A stretch of DNA of 64,000 nt, from NCBI GenBank assembly GCA_000827495.1, contig KN817527.1, positions 64,132 to 128,131 of the forward strand. The letters are read 5' to 3'. Made by a program: the position numbers and the translations under genes. Source of the stretch: Hypholoma sublateritium FD-334 SS-4. Its lineage: Eukaryota > Basidiomycota > Agaricomycetes > Agaricales > Strophariaceae. The notes below the pieces were generated by a model, which saw only the letters and a program-made list of their open reading frames with translations, did no database searches and had not been told where the DNA came from. Below, one piece after another: positions 21,976 to 34,537 of the stretch (position 1 is the stretch's first letter; every line of letters starts with the position of its first letter).

Positions 21976-23510
21976 GCTTCGTTTGCGCTGCGTTTGTTGT
22001 TTTCGATTTCTCGTCTGACTTTCACTTACTGCGAGTATAATTTTGAGCTCCATTGTCTGCCGCCTAGGTTGAAAAAGCCTTATCTCCAAGAACGATATCT
22101 TTGCATTGAATCCGAAAAGTCAACACGACTGCGCAAGCAGCTTTCCTTTGTTCTTTCTTCTCCATCCGGACGCGCTGGGAACTTGGGGACATTAAAGCGC
22201 AGTGCAATTCGTCTGATCCATCTCTCAGCTCTTACAACCACACACCTGGGTGTGTCGGAAAAATAACATCGCATCCTCAGGGATTGGGCGAAAAGACGAG
22301 GCGCTGTGTATAGGTGAGCAGCACATCTGCCACGTCTATGGCCATCACAGGCTTCGCCGGCGTCATCTGCTCACAGCACAGAGCCGCTGCTGACGCCGCC
22401 ACTCGCATGCACTCACCCATGGTGGGGGATACCGGCCGGCGCCGACTGGAACCATCGCACACGCAGCACACAGATCAATGAAGCGACTTTCACTCGCGAG
22501 CGCGATGACCGTGAGCCCCGCGCTCGCGTCCTGTCGAAATTTATATCGCGTGTGGCTGCGTGTGCTACCGCCACGTCATATCTCTGCCACCATCACAGGA
22601 ACTCCATCCCCACAGCGCGGCGCAGCCACGACCGCAGCTCCACGCGCCTCATGCGTGCTGTACCCGCCGCCCTAATAGGCGTTCCGCACGCACATGGACA
22701 CAACCGTCGGTCGTAGCAGCGTGCGCCGTGTGGGCGACTACACCTTCCAACATACCGCCATCTACACTCCAACACCGGAAAGTACACACCCACGCCAGCG
22801 TCGTCGTCCGTATATACCGGGCGCGCGCCGTACGCCCTGCGCCTTGCGTTAATGTCCGTGTCTGCCGCTTGGATGCACTCCACAGACGCTGCAGCATAGC
22901 CAGCTATTCGGCGTGCGCGTGCACCTCTAGTACCCGTTCTGATGCAGAGTCTGTCTGTGCATCCGATGTAGCGTGCACATTGTTCTTATCTATTTACATT
23001 CTCAGTTCTTATCTATTTATATTCTCATTGTCCTCTGCCGTGTACCTTATATGCGCATGTCCGCGGCGCCCCGCACCTGTTTATAGAAGATCCCACCGCG
23101 CCCCCGCTGGCCGCTGCGCTGTACGCACGGGGTCGCGCACGCGATGTGAAGGCTTCGAATAGACAGGTGCGGGCCTCTCCGGCATCCGCACGGGTACGAA
23201 TACGCAGTCGTTCACCATTTTCCATGCGAGTGTGCAGTGCCCAGTGTCCTTGCGGAAATTCAGATTTAGGTGATTATTCCGTAGTTAATCCGAATTATAG
23301 TACACTACAATTATTGTTATATGCACGTGCGTAAAGACAGCGATATAACTCCAATGTAGGTATCAATCAGACTGCTTGGGACTCAGACTACGATGCTTCC
23401 CGACGTTTACTACAAAATCCCTGTTATACGCAGCCTTTCCGACGACTGAAAATAAAAGAACTGAAAATGAAACAGTGAAAGTAAATAATTTTTTTTAAAA
23501 AAAACAGGGG
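21976..23510 (+). repeat. Q module 1
   Basis: The stretch 22130-23300 is homologous to 36505-37756. Landmarks are CATCCGGACGCGCTGGGAAC near the start (about 22165) and, near the end, GATGTGAAGGCTTCGAATAG (23143) then GGTGATTATTCC and GTTAATCCGAATT (23270-23296). A core-type motif TAGGCGTTCCGCACGCAC lies at 22676-22697, linking Q to the P family. 23340-23510 is AT-rich with nothing recognised. Confidence 0.5.
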
Positions 23511-25200
23511 GGAAGGGATCATCGTCGCGTTGCCATCCAGAAGTCTCCATCAAAAGCCGCTCCAGCAATACGCCTAATTATTCGTCCAGCGCGGGCGACA
23601 TCTCAGCTAAAACGCTTAGACGCAGTACACTCGCGGTACGGTGGCGCGAGCTGCAGCGGCAGAGTAAATATCTGGAACCGGCAACGCGCCTGCGACCGAG
23701 CGGAAGGGCCCGCAGTGGCTGTTTATGTTACTACCACAGCGCCCACGGTACCATGCGCATACATAGCGCAGCGGCCAGCGGGGGCGATGAGGTCACCAAT
23801 AACTACTGCGGGCCGCATGCAGGCGTGGAGTCTCACGGTGGATAGGAGATGGTGGTGAGCAGGAATTAGGGATATGGATGCTCTGACTCGCGTGCACAGA
23901 CACTACAGCAGGCGATTTGGAGCTCATTGCAGCCTTGCGCACCCTCACCTCGCTGGTAGGGTACGCATGGCAGAGTCACTCCGTGCTGCAGCGACTGGGG
24001 CCGCCGAAATTGGCGGCGGACGGGGAAAGACAGGCGCCGCGTGGAGTGACGGGGCCGCTGGGCGAGATGGTGTGGACAGCAGCCAGGGAAGAGAGCGCGG
24101 TGAAGACCATCAGCGTTTAGACATCCACAGACAGCGGGTCCTTGCAGGCCGAAGACCACCATGCGCGTGCGGCGTGCCTGTGAGGGCGGGCGCGGCGTGC
24201 ATGGAAGATGAAGCACTTGAGACCCGAGGCTGTGGGCGACGGGCGTGCAGCACGGTGGTGATTCTGCAGGCAAGAGTGGAACATCGATGACGCTGTGAGC
24301 TTGTGCAGACAATGGGAGTAAAGCCAGGGCAGAATCCCAGCAGAATTCGTGATCGTCGTGGTGGGTGCTGAAGCGCTGAAGCTGGGCGCTGAGACCCAAA
24401 TAAGAGGTGGACATTGCTTACCTTTATACCTGGCCCCATCTTCACCGTAGAGTAATATGGGTAATGTCGGATACGCATTTTCACCGCGGTGGGAGGAACT
24501 TGAAGGTGGGAGATCGATGGTTTCATGACGAAACACACGGGCCGGAGTATGTAAACTAAAAATATCTGCTGCGTGCGGCGCCATCCGGACCAAACAACGC
24601 GTCCGGCGAGTTCCGCTCTCCGCTGGTTCCAAAACTCGACATTACAGACCAACTTGAAAGTAGCGCACAGTCGCCTGCTCCACACCGCCGTCAGCACCGC
24701 CCGTTGTTCCCCATGTGCTGAAATTCATGGCGCCGACTTACCACGGACTGGAAACCCAAGGAGCTGCAAGCCCGTCGCAAAGTGCGTGTACCGCGTCTTT
24801 GAAATCACTCAAGCGAGGAACACAATGCCCACTGCCCTCAGAGGCTCTCGTACAATCTCTCGCCGGCATCGCTGGATGACGTTCACCCGCACCCTCCGCG
24901 TACTCTACGCCGGCTGTCTTTCCCCCAATACACATTGCAGTCTTTACGCCCGGACGCCACACGCCCCTTCTTCATCCTTCATCTGCACAGAATCGATGAC
25001 GTAAACCTCGCCTGCCAGTCAATCGACCCGCCCGGACGCCGACATGCATACCCCTTCTCCTGACCTCCATCCACGAAATGATCCTTTTGCCGATGCACTC
25101 CCCATAGAACCGACACCTCCCAGAACCACGCGCCGCCCTCCGTAGTTCTGTCCGCCAGCACACAACAGTCAGAGCGCTGAAGGATCTGCTTCATCGACTA
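23511..25200 (-). repeat. P + S unit 6 (minus orientation)
   Basis: Reading leftward: S part (about 25200-24600), GGACGCGTTGTTTGGTC (reverse at 24587-24603), the TATTTTTAG/CCGG block (about 24538-24566), GGGAGATCGAT (24508-24518), and the core motif (about 24158-24180). It is degenerate toward 23520. Confidence 0.45.
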
Positions 25201-25960
25201 CTTGAATAGCTTTCGAAATATACGTCTTGTGAGTACGCCCTCTTCATCACCGACATTCTGTATGTTCATTACAGGTACGTCTTCCTCTTCTCGACCAGCC
25301 GGATCACCAGCCAACGACACATCTCCATCCTTCGGCTACCCTCAGCCTAGCTCGATCATAGTCCATACGCCCACCTCACCCGCGATATTCATGACATGCA
25401 TGCCTTGATGCGGGACTGGCTAGTCAAGGGGGTCCCACCGCGGACGGGGTGCTGGGACGAGCGGATGTATGCGTGATAGAAGGCCCCGCTGGCGCAGCTG
25501 TTTCAGTACGAGCATCAATCCACCGCTTGTTTTTGTTTTTGTTTTTGTTTTTGTTACCGAGAACTCCTCAGACGCCCGCCTTTGTTAGGCTTAGTGTAGT
25601 TCTATCGAACGTTGCGCGCGATGATAATGATAATATAAAAGTTGTCGCCGCTACTACACATCGACAATGCTACCCCGAACTGGGATATCAGTGTTTGCTT
25701 GGAGTTGATATCTGAGGGTGGCACACCTGTACACCCGCGGCGCTCGCAGTAAGCTATCTTGAGGATATCTTGAGTGTGATATATAATCCACAGCAGGAAA
25801 TTTCCTCGACGAACTTGGCATCGGCGCCGGAGCGTCGTCGCACGCAGATAGAGTGCGCCGCACCGCAGTAGCAATGTGACAGCGTTGATATGAACGGCGT
25901 TTCAGCGAGAAAAGCCAGACGTCGCACACGCACCGTACGGTACGAGTCGACCAGAGCCGC
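25201..25960. other. Spacer with GTTTTT microsatellite
   Basis: No gene recognised. A short simple repeat of TTTTTG units lies at about 25528-25555. A 68-codon plus frame (25202-25408) rich in Ser/Pro has no support. Confidence 0.4.
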
Positions 25961-28430
25961 ATGCAGTGGCGGCGGTATATGCGTTGGCGCGGCCCTCCGC
26001 AATGGAGTTTCGAAATGCCCGCAGTTTAACTAGAAGCTACCTTTACACCACACGTGCGATACCGCGCGCAGAGCGGGCGGTGAGATCGTCCAGAAACTAC
26101 TGCGCGGCTGCCTCATGCGCATATTCGGGGTGGATAGGAGATGGTGATGAGCAGGAAATAGGGCGGTGGGCGCGCCGCGTGGCGTGTACAGGCACAGCAG
26201 GAAGAAACAGAATTATCAAAGCGCGCTGCATGCGCTGCGCCTCGCTGAGGGGCACACAGGCGCTGATCTGTCCGTGCTGCAGTGCCTGAGGCGTTTCGGC
26301 GGCGGCGGGTGGGGACAAGGAAAGGGCAGATGGGTGTTGGACAGGAGTGGACGTAGGGGAATGGGGATAGCTTTCAGAGGCTGTCGAGCAGGGAAGGGCA
26401 CCACAGGAAACCACAGCCAGTCGAAGTCGTTTCGAACGTACGACCATGTGCACGCGGTACGCCTGTGCAGGCGAGCGCAACGGGTATGGTAGATGTAGAC
26501 CCGCGGCTGTGGGTGTGTGGCGTGATTGCAATGGTGCTTGATTAATATTTGGAGGAGATGGAAGAGAGGGAGCCCAGAATGGGGACGGCGCTTCGAGGGC
26601 GACGGGCTGTATGTGGGAGGGCGACGGGCACTAGTGCATGCAGACGGGAGGAAGGGGGCAGAGAAGTGGGATGACGCTGACGTGGATCGACGTGATTTGG
26701 ATAGAGGAGAATGCTCACGCAGTCAGTGGAGTGATGCACAAACCATACGAAAGCGTGACGGATTCCATCATGGACGCGGCGATGCCATGCGCAAGCATGG
26801 AAGCTGCGCGATCCCGCTGTGCGCTGCGTGAGCACTGTCTCTGGTCGCCGGAGACGGGCCTCGTATAGACTGCCCACAGTGAGTGCATGGCGCGCAATCC
26901 ACGAAATATACGATATCACCACATACAGGCCGCACTGCGACGCAGCGCGAACGAGAGGAATTTTTGTGATGATGTGGGCCATGCAGACACTGGGGGCAGG
27001 ATCTGTGGTCCTCGTGGGCGTGTTTGGAGATGTGCGTACTGCTCACCTTCATAAATGAGCGAATCTTCGGCACAGAGCTATCGAGTTTATATCGGTGCGC
27101 GTTTTCAAGTGAGGATGGTGGTGGGAGATCGATAGATACAAGATAGATAGATGAACGGTGCCACGTTGCTTGTCACTACAAGGCAGGTGGCACGTGCCCT
27201 GACCAAGACGCCGTTGAGCCATAGATCTAGAACGACGCGTGTTGGTACTTCATAGATAGGTCATGATGAACATTAATACGCACCACGACGAAAGCCAGTT
27301 GATGATTCACAAATGAGTCGGAAACGCTGAAGCGGTATCCGGGCCGGAGCCAACTAAAAATACCTTCTTTGTTTGGTCACGGCGAGGACCAAACAACGCG
27401 TCCTGAAACGGTCCACGACGCCAGCTGTCCCCGCTCGGCCAGAACTCCACGGAATCAATTTTCCGCGCACTCACGAGTACAGAACACGGTACTTGCCTGC
27501 CCCAAGTCTTCTCGCACAAGCATATTGGAAGAGGTTCCCCGGCCAGCCCCATCCCATATGCTCTTCGTCAGCTGGCTTCCAACCTCGCCTTCCGGTCGGT
27601 AGTTCCCCCGCAGACCGTCACACATGCCCCTGCTACTTCCCTCCACTCACCGAATGAGCCTCCGCCGATGCACTCCCTCCTAATGTCTGTCAACTGACGC
27701 TCCGACTGGTTCAGAGCGTCCATCTCTGTCATACTCGCTGCGTCCGCCCCGCCCTCGCATCTCGCTGCTCGTCGGCACGCCTGCGCCGACGCCTTTCGCT
27801 CTCGACGATTATTCGCGGAGATGAAGTTGTACATGTGAGCGCACCTCCGTTGTCTTCGAAATTTCGCGCTTATCTGCTCATTGGACGTTGCTCGCCGGGG
27901 CCCTTCACGCACGATCCATCCAACGTGGACCGTGCAATCTAGAGCAACATCACTCAGTCATCGACTCCCTGGATCCACCGCGTCAGCTGCCTTCCCTTGC
28001 TATATCTACTCTTACCGAGATGCCCCGCAGTTCCAAACGATTTCAAGCACCCCACCCTGCATGATCCCTCCTACGATGCTCCATCCGTTCCTCCAGTCGT
28101 CGCGCGCATCGCTCCGTCTCCCAGCGCACGCTCATTGTCACCGGAGAACATCTTCGGACACCGCGATCTGCATGCGGATGTCGCATGATCTGTTCCGGGA
28201 CACTCTGGAGTCTGCCTCGTCGTACACACCGTCGACCCTGGAAGGAGGATAAGCGAGCGTATCCCCCGCTGAGGCTCCCGCCGCTCTGTTACGAACACGG
28301 CGCCGGCGCTGCCTGTCTTCTGTGTTCGTAATGCGCTCTCTGGTCAGTCCTGCACGCGCCGCCTCCTTTGCTGCATAGCTGTCTTTTATAGATGCTTGGG
28401 ATGTTGACAGCATGTATGAGACGATAAGTA
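25961..28430 (-). repeat. S + P unit 7 (minus orientation)
   Basis: Full-length unit. Reading leftward: S (28410-27390) with a TATA-like CTATAAAAG near 28383, GGACGCGTTGTTTGGTC (reverse at 27388-27404), TATTTTTAG/CCGGCCCGGA (reverse at 27336-27362), TGGGAGATCGAT (27122-27133), a TATA-like site near 27051, and the core motif (26444-26464). In S, a short minus-strand frame with GSFGEWREVAGACVTV resembles GSFRRWREVAGACVTV in unit 8, hinting that S was once coding. Confidence 0.5.
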
Positions 28431-31400
28431 ATCGCCGTTGGCATTCAGATGTATACTCGTCGAACGACGTGCATTGTGTGCCTTACGTAGATGGAGGGAT
28501 CGATAAGTAAATTATGTAAATAAACATAACGACCCCAAGCCCACGAATCCTCCATACATTAATATCACGAAACAGCGCCGGGCGCGCCGCACGCACGTAG
28601 AGGATGCAACGCCGCTGCAGAAACATGCCCAATCAATGAACTGATACCACCACGCGCGGGGCTTCTCAACCAACAACGCTAAACGGCACACACGCGCGGT
28701 ACGCGGGCACGAGCTGCAGCGGCGGTGTATCACTGTATGCACTGGCGACGGGCGACNCTTCTGCGGTCGCACGGAGACGCCCGCAGTGTGGTGATTCGCA
28801 ATTTTTAACCGCACACTCAAAACCCATGCGCAAAGCGCAGCGACTGGCGGAAGCGGTGAGATCATCCAAAAACTACTGCGGGCCGTCAGCGGCGGCCTCA
28901 TGCGCATATGCGGGGTGCATAGGAGATGGTGATGAGCAGGAAATGGGGCGATGCGCGCGCTGTGTCGCGTGTACAGGCACCGAGCTGAAGAAAAACACAG
29001 GACGTTTAAGCGCCCTGCATGCGCTGCGCCTCGCTGAGGGGACACAGGCGCTGATCTGTCCGTGCTGCATTGCCTGAGGCGTTTCGGCGGCGGGCGGGGA
29101 CGCGGAGAGGGCAGACGCGCGTGCGTTGACGGGAGAGTGTTCGTCTGTCGGCGAGCAGCTAATCGCACCACAGTACACCGCAGCCAACGGCGTGGATTGC
29201 CACCCGCTACCATATGAGTGCAGTACGCCTGTGAAGGCGAGTGCGAGGGGTATGGTAGATGCAGACCCGCGGCTGTGGTATGTGTGGCGCGGTGGTGACG
29301 GTGCTTAGATGATAGTCGGCATATGATGGAAGAGGAGAGATGGGGACGGCGCCGATGGACTCTCTGGGAGTAGATGGATCATGAGAGGGGCGGCTACGGG
29401 CGGGGGCGACGACTCCGCCGACTCCGCCGTGGATCAATGAGATTCGGGCAGAGGAACATGCACACGCAGTTGCAATATGTTGGAACATTTAGCACACCAT
29501 ACGAAAGCACAACGCACATAATGGGCCCCGCGTTCACGGGGGGAAGTTGTGCGATCCCTCTGTGTGCAGCGTGAGCATTGTCACATTGTCTTTGCTCGCT
29601 GGCGACTGGCCTTGTATTTAATGCCCCCAGTGAATACATAGACACTGGCGCTTTACCATACACAAGCATTGCGCCAGATGCGACGCAGCACATGCGAATG
29701 GAACTTTGGTGACGATGTGCGCCATGCAGAAAATGGGGGTAGAATCTGTGGTCCTCGTGGCCGGGGAGGAAGACGTGGATTCTGCTCACATTTATACATG
29801 TGCACATCGTCACCACAGGGATATCGAGGTTATATCGGGCGCGCGTTTTCAGGCAAGGATGGTGGTGGGAGATCGATAGATGGTTGAACGACGCCACGTT
29901 GCTTGTCACGACAAGGAAAGCGTCCTAAACAAGACACTGTATCACGCGTGTCGGTACTTCGATGATGAGTATTAATACGCACCACGATGAAAGCCAGTCA
30001 CGGTGATGAATCAGGAGGACGCTGAAGTATCCGGGCCGGAGACAACTAAAAATACCCGCTTTATTTGGTCATGACGAGGACCAAACAACGCGTCCTTTTC
30101 TTCCCGCCGCCACAATCGCGCAGACGGCGTCCAACCAGCTCTGCGCTCCGCCGGGTCGAGACGCGTAACCACGCTGCAGCACATGCCACCACCTGGCTCC
30201 GCGCGGACAGACTTCCGCGGCATCGACTTGCCGCGCACTGACAAGCGGAACATACGGTACCTGCTTGCCCCCAGTCTTCTCGCACAGGCACACGCCGGCC
30301 TCGTTGGAAGAGGTTTCCCGCCCAGCCCCATCCCCCTATGCACTTCGTCGGCTGTCTCCCAACCTCGCCTTCCGGTCAGTCTCCCGTGCACCCACCGTCA
30401 CGCATGCCCCTGCTACTTCCCTCCACCGACGAAATGAACCTACGCCGATGCGCTCCCTCCTAATGTCTGTCATCTGACGCTTAGACCGGCTCATAGCTTC
30501 CATCTCCATCCGCCCCGCCATCACATCTCGCTGCTCGTCAGCACGCCAGCGCCGAGACCTTTCTGTGTAGACGATTATTCGCGGGGATGAAGTTGTACAT
30601 GTCAGTGGCCCTCCGTCGTCTTCGAATCTTCGTGCTTATGCGCTCATTGGATGTTTTTTGTGTAGATCTATGCTACAGCGACTTTCTACGTGGCCCTTCA
30701 CGCGCACGATCTATCCAACGTGGACTATGCAATCGAGAACAACATCCGTTCTCAGTTCTCAGTGCTCAGCCATCGGCTCCCTGCATCCACCTAGCTATAT
30801 CTACTCTTACCGAGATGGCCCGCAGTTCCGAACGATTTCAAGCACCCCACCCGACATCATCCCCCCTGCGATTCCTCCACTCGTCGCGCGCATCGCTCTG
30901 TCTCCCAACGCACACTCGCCACCACCAGGGAACATTTACAGACATCGTGATCTTCCTCCAAAGAGCAGACTGCGCAGCATCGCGTCTGCATCCCCGGCGG
31001 TCCTGCAGCTGGTGATTTTCTGCGCTGCCGACGGCGCGCATATTTGCGTCGTCCAGCGGAAGATGGTGTTCGAGGAGGCGATGATGCTCCACCACCATGT
31101 CCTCAATATTCGCGTGCTCCAGCTCATGACGTCCTCCGGCGCGCTTCAGTCCGCTTCGATATCACTCCGCGTGTTCGGATATCGCATAGTTGACACCGGG
31201 AAAGCCTGGACGCTGCTTCCTTCATTGTACACGCCATCGACTTAGAAGGGATTATATGCAGATGTACGCACCGCTGAGGTTCTCCCCACGCATTACGAAC
31301 ACAGCGTCGATACTCTTTACATTCATGATGCGCGCTCTGTACAGTCTCGTACGTGGTCTCTGTCGCTCTGTAGCTGTCCTTGGTGAATGTGCCAAATGTT

Positions 31401-31490
31401 GCTACCATGTGTGAGACGATAAGTACTCGCTGTTGACATCCAAATGTATACTTGCCGAACAACCTGAACGCTTTAGTAGACGGAGAAATC
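28431..31490 (-). repeat. S + P unit 8 (minus orientation)
   Basis: Same order as unit 7. S is 31430-30060, the terminal block 30028-30056, TGGGAGATCGAT 29866-29877, the TATA-like site near 29790 and the core motif 29209-29231. Its last about 460 bp (28506-28965) are nearly identical to 31497-31968 in unit 9. One undetermined base (N) lies at 28757, where unit 9 has G. Confidence 0.55.
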
Positions 31491-33560
31491 GATAATTGAT
31501 TAAAATAAACGTAACGACCCCAAGCCCACGAATCCTTCATGCACTAATATCACGAAACAGCGCCGGGCGGCCCCGCACGCACGCACGCACATAGAGGATG
31601 CAACAGGATGTAACGCCGCTGCAGAAATATGCCCAATCAATGAACTTATACCACCACGCGCGGGGCTTCTCAGCCAACAAGGCTAAACGGCACACACGGG
31701 CGGTACGCGGGCACGAGCTGCAGCGGCGGTGTATCACTGTATGCACTGGCGACGGGCGACGCTTCTGCGGTCGCACGGAGACGCCCGCAGTGTGGTGATT
31801 CGCAATTTTTAACCGCACACTCAAAACCCATGCGCAAAGCGCAGCGACTGGCGGAAGCGGTGAGATCATCCAAAAACTACTGCGGGCCGTCAGCGGCGGC
31901 CTCATGCGCATATGCGGGGTGGATAGGAGATGGAGATGAACAGGAAATGGGGCGGGAGGCGCGCCGAGTCGCGTGTACAGGCACTGCAGCGAAAAGACCC
32001 CTGCCGCAGTGCCTGAGGCGTTTCTGCGGCGGCGGGTGGGGACGCGGAAAGGGCAGACGGGTGTCGGGCAAGAGTGGACGTAGGAGAACGGGGATAGCTT
32101 TCAAAGGCTGTCGAGCAGGTAAGCGCACCACAGGAAACCACAACCAGTTGAGGTCTTGGCAAATATACGACCATGTGCGCGCGGTACGCCTGTGCAGGCG
32201 AGCGCAACGGGTGTGGTAGATGTAGACCCGCGGCTGTGGGTGTGTGGCGCGGTGGTGATGGTGCTCGATTACATATCGCGGGGGATGATGGAAGAGAGGG
32301 AGCTGGGACGGCGGGTCGGGCTTTCGAGGGCAACTGGATGTATGCGGGTGCCGATGGAGCCGATGTGCTTCCCTGCAGGTGGGCGAAAGAGGGAGGTAGG
32401 GGCGCGCGGGAAATCGTGCAAGTGGAAGTTGTGCGATCCCACTGTGTGCAGCATGTGCAGCGTCTCCGGTCCGCGGCGACGGGCCTTGTACATACTGCCC
32501 CCAGTGAATAAATTGTGACTGGAGATACACCACACACAAGCATTGCGCTAGATATGACGCTGCGCGAGCGAGTGGAAATTTCGTCACGATGTGCGCGGTG
32601 CAGAAAATGGGGGCATAATATGCGGTCCTCGTGGGCGGGGAGGAAGATGTGGATTCTGCTCACCTTTATACATGTACACATCGTCACCACAGGGATATCA
32701 AGGTTATATCGGGCGCACATTTTTGTGGCAAGGATGGTGGTGGGAGATCGATAGATGGATGAACGACGCCACGTTACGTATCACAAGGCAAGCAGGCTAA
32801 ACGAGACGGGGTCGAGCCATCGATATAGAACGACGCGTGTCGGTACTTCATAGATAGGTCATGATGAACATTAAATATTAATACTCTGCCTATTCGATAG
32901 CGCAACGGTGAATCAAGAGACTCTCACTGAAGCGGTATCCGGGCCGGAGTCAACTAAAAATACCTGCTTTATTTGTTCACCGCGAGGACCAAACAACGCG
33001 TCCTTTTCGTCCCGCCGCCACGACTCGGATTGCGCAGACGACCAACCAGTTCTGCTATCCGCCGGCTTCAAAAACGTCTTGACATCGCAGACCGGAATGA
33101 TGCAGAGTCACCTGCTCCACGCCGCCGCCATCCCCGCACGCTGGAATCGGTAGCATCGCCTTGCTCCAATCCCCATCATCCCAACGCAGTTTCCCCGCTC
33201 AGCCACCCCACCGCCGCCTGCCGGTCGATCACCCGCCCGCCCGCCCGCCGACACGCATGTCCATGCTGCTTCCCTCCACCCACGAAACGATCCTACGTCG
33301 ATGCACTCCGTCTGGCAGCTGACGCTCCGTCTCGTTGAGAACCCCCACCTCCCAACTGCACGCGTTGCATCGGCTTCGCCGCCACGTCTCGCTGCTCGCC
33401 GCACACCAGCGCTGAGGCGGGGCATCGGCCACTTCGATCTCAACGACTATTCGGGGAGCTAAATGTACACATGACGTGAGCACGCCGCTGTCGTCGAAAT
33501 TTCGTCTTCATTTGACGTTGCTCATGCAGATATATGCAGGTACAGCCAGGGCTCATAGGC
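31491..33560 (-). repeat. S + P unit 9 (minus orientation)
   Basis: S is shortened (about 33480-33010). GGACGCGTTGTTTGGTC (reverse at 32987-33003), the TATTTTTAG/CCGGCCCGGA block (32936-32963), TGGGAGATCGAT (32741-32752), a TATA-like site near 32667 and the core motif (32170-32191) follow in the usual order. A short direct repeat TAGGCTAGGCTAGGC lies at its right border (about 33558). Confidence 0.55.
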
Positions 33561-34282
33561 TAGGCTAGGCTAGCCTCCCTGTAAGCCCACGAATCCTTCA
33601 TTGAATAAATCACGAAACATGAGCGTCGGGGCGGCGCCGCACGCACAAAGAGTAAGTAACATCAATGACAGCCATATCACCGCGGGCGCGGCTTCTCAGC
33701 CAACAAAGCTAAACGGCGGTGTATCACTATGCACTTGCGAGGAGCGACGCTTATCCGGTCGCACGGAGACACCCGCGCCGTCTTGGTGCATATTTCCCAC
33801 CACACGCGCAACACCGTGCGCACAGCGCGGCGGCAAGCGGGGGCGGTGAGCTTATCCAGAAACTACTGCGGGCCGTCAGCGGCGGCCTCATGGGCATATG
33901 CGGGGTGGATAGGAGGGGATGAGCAGGAAATGGGGCGGTGAGCGTGCCGAGACGCTGCAGAGCATGAACTACAGTATCTACCGTATATATATAGCGTAGT
34001 ATACAGTACGGTTGGAGCCTTATCTTCACTGCAGGTAGGCGAAAGAGGTAGGTAGGGGTGCAGGTAAGGGGCCGACGCGAATCCAGGCGGTTTGAGTAGA
34101 GGAACGTGCACACGCAGCCAAATAGTGCGAGTCCCATCGACCACACGCAAGTGCGGCGCGCATAATATTAATGAGCCCCGCCCGCACGAGTGGAAGTTGC
34201 GCGATCCCTCTGTGTGCAGCGTGAGCGCTGTCTGCGGTCCCCGTGGTCAAAGAATTAGGATCGATTAGGCCTCATGGATACG
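33561..34282 (-). repeat. P unit 10, truncated (minus orientation)
   Basis: Matches the distal half of units 8 and 9 (for example CTGCGGGCCGTCAGCGGC near 33866). It stops abruptly at about 34245, beside the nested inverted-repeat element, with no terminal block, ATCGATCTCC or TATA landmark left. The element probably inserted into, or replaced, the rest of this unit. Confidence 0.45.
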
Positions 34283-34299
34283 AGTGTGACGCATTGTGA

Positions 34300-34534
34300 T
34301 ATTTCAAGTGCGGTCTGATGACTTGTGCACAGCACGTCGCTACCCATTCAAAGTTACGAAACCAATACGATACCTTGCAATAGATTTGTAGTAGTACTTA
34401 GGCCGACTGTCAGGCCGTACTTTGGCCTCATACACTCCAAGGATAGAATATTGGTATTTATCTATAATCTTGAAAATTACAACATTCATAATGTAGGGCC
34501 CGAACTCAAATTTTCCGGACATTCAAAACCATTG
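34300..34534 (+). repeat. Left outer inverted repeat
   Basis: Reverse-complements 36032-36255. Shared landmarks are CTGATGACTTGTGC, GATACCTTGCAATAGA, GGCCTCATACACTC, TTACAACATTCATAATGTAG and, innermost, ATTCAAAACCATTGT. Confidence 0.8.
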
Positions 34535-34537
34535 TGA

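Noticed and set aside
1361..34282. CRISPR array or satellite interpretation of the repeated motifs
   Set aside because: Units are kilobases long, diverged and in a eukaryotic context; there are no short regularly spaced identical repeats.
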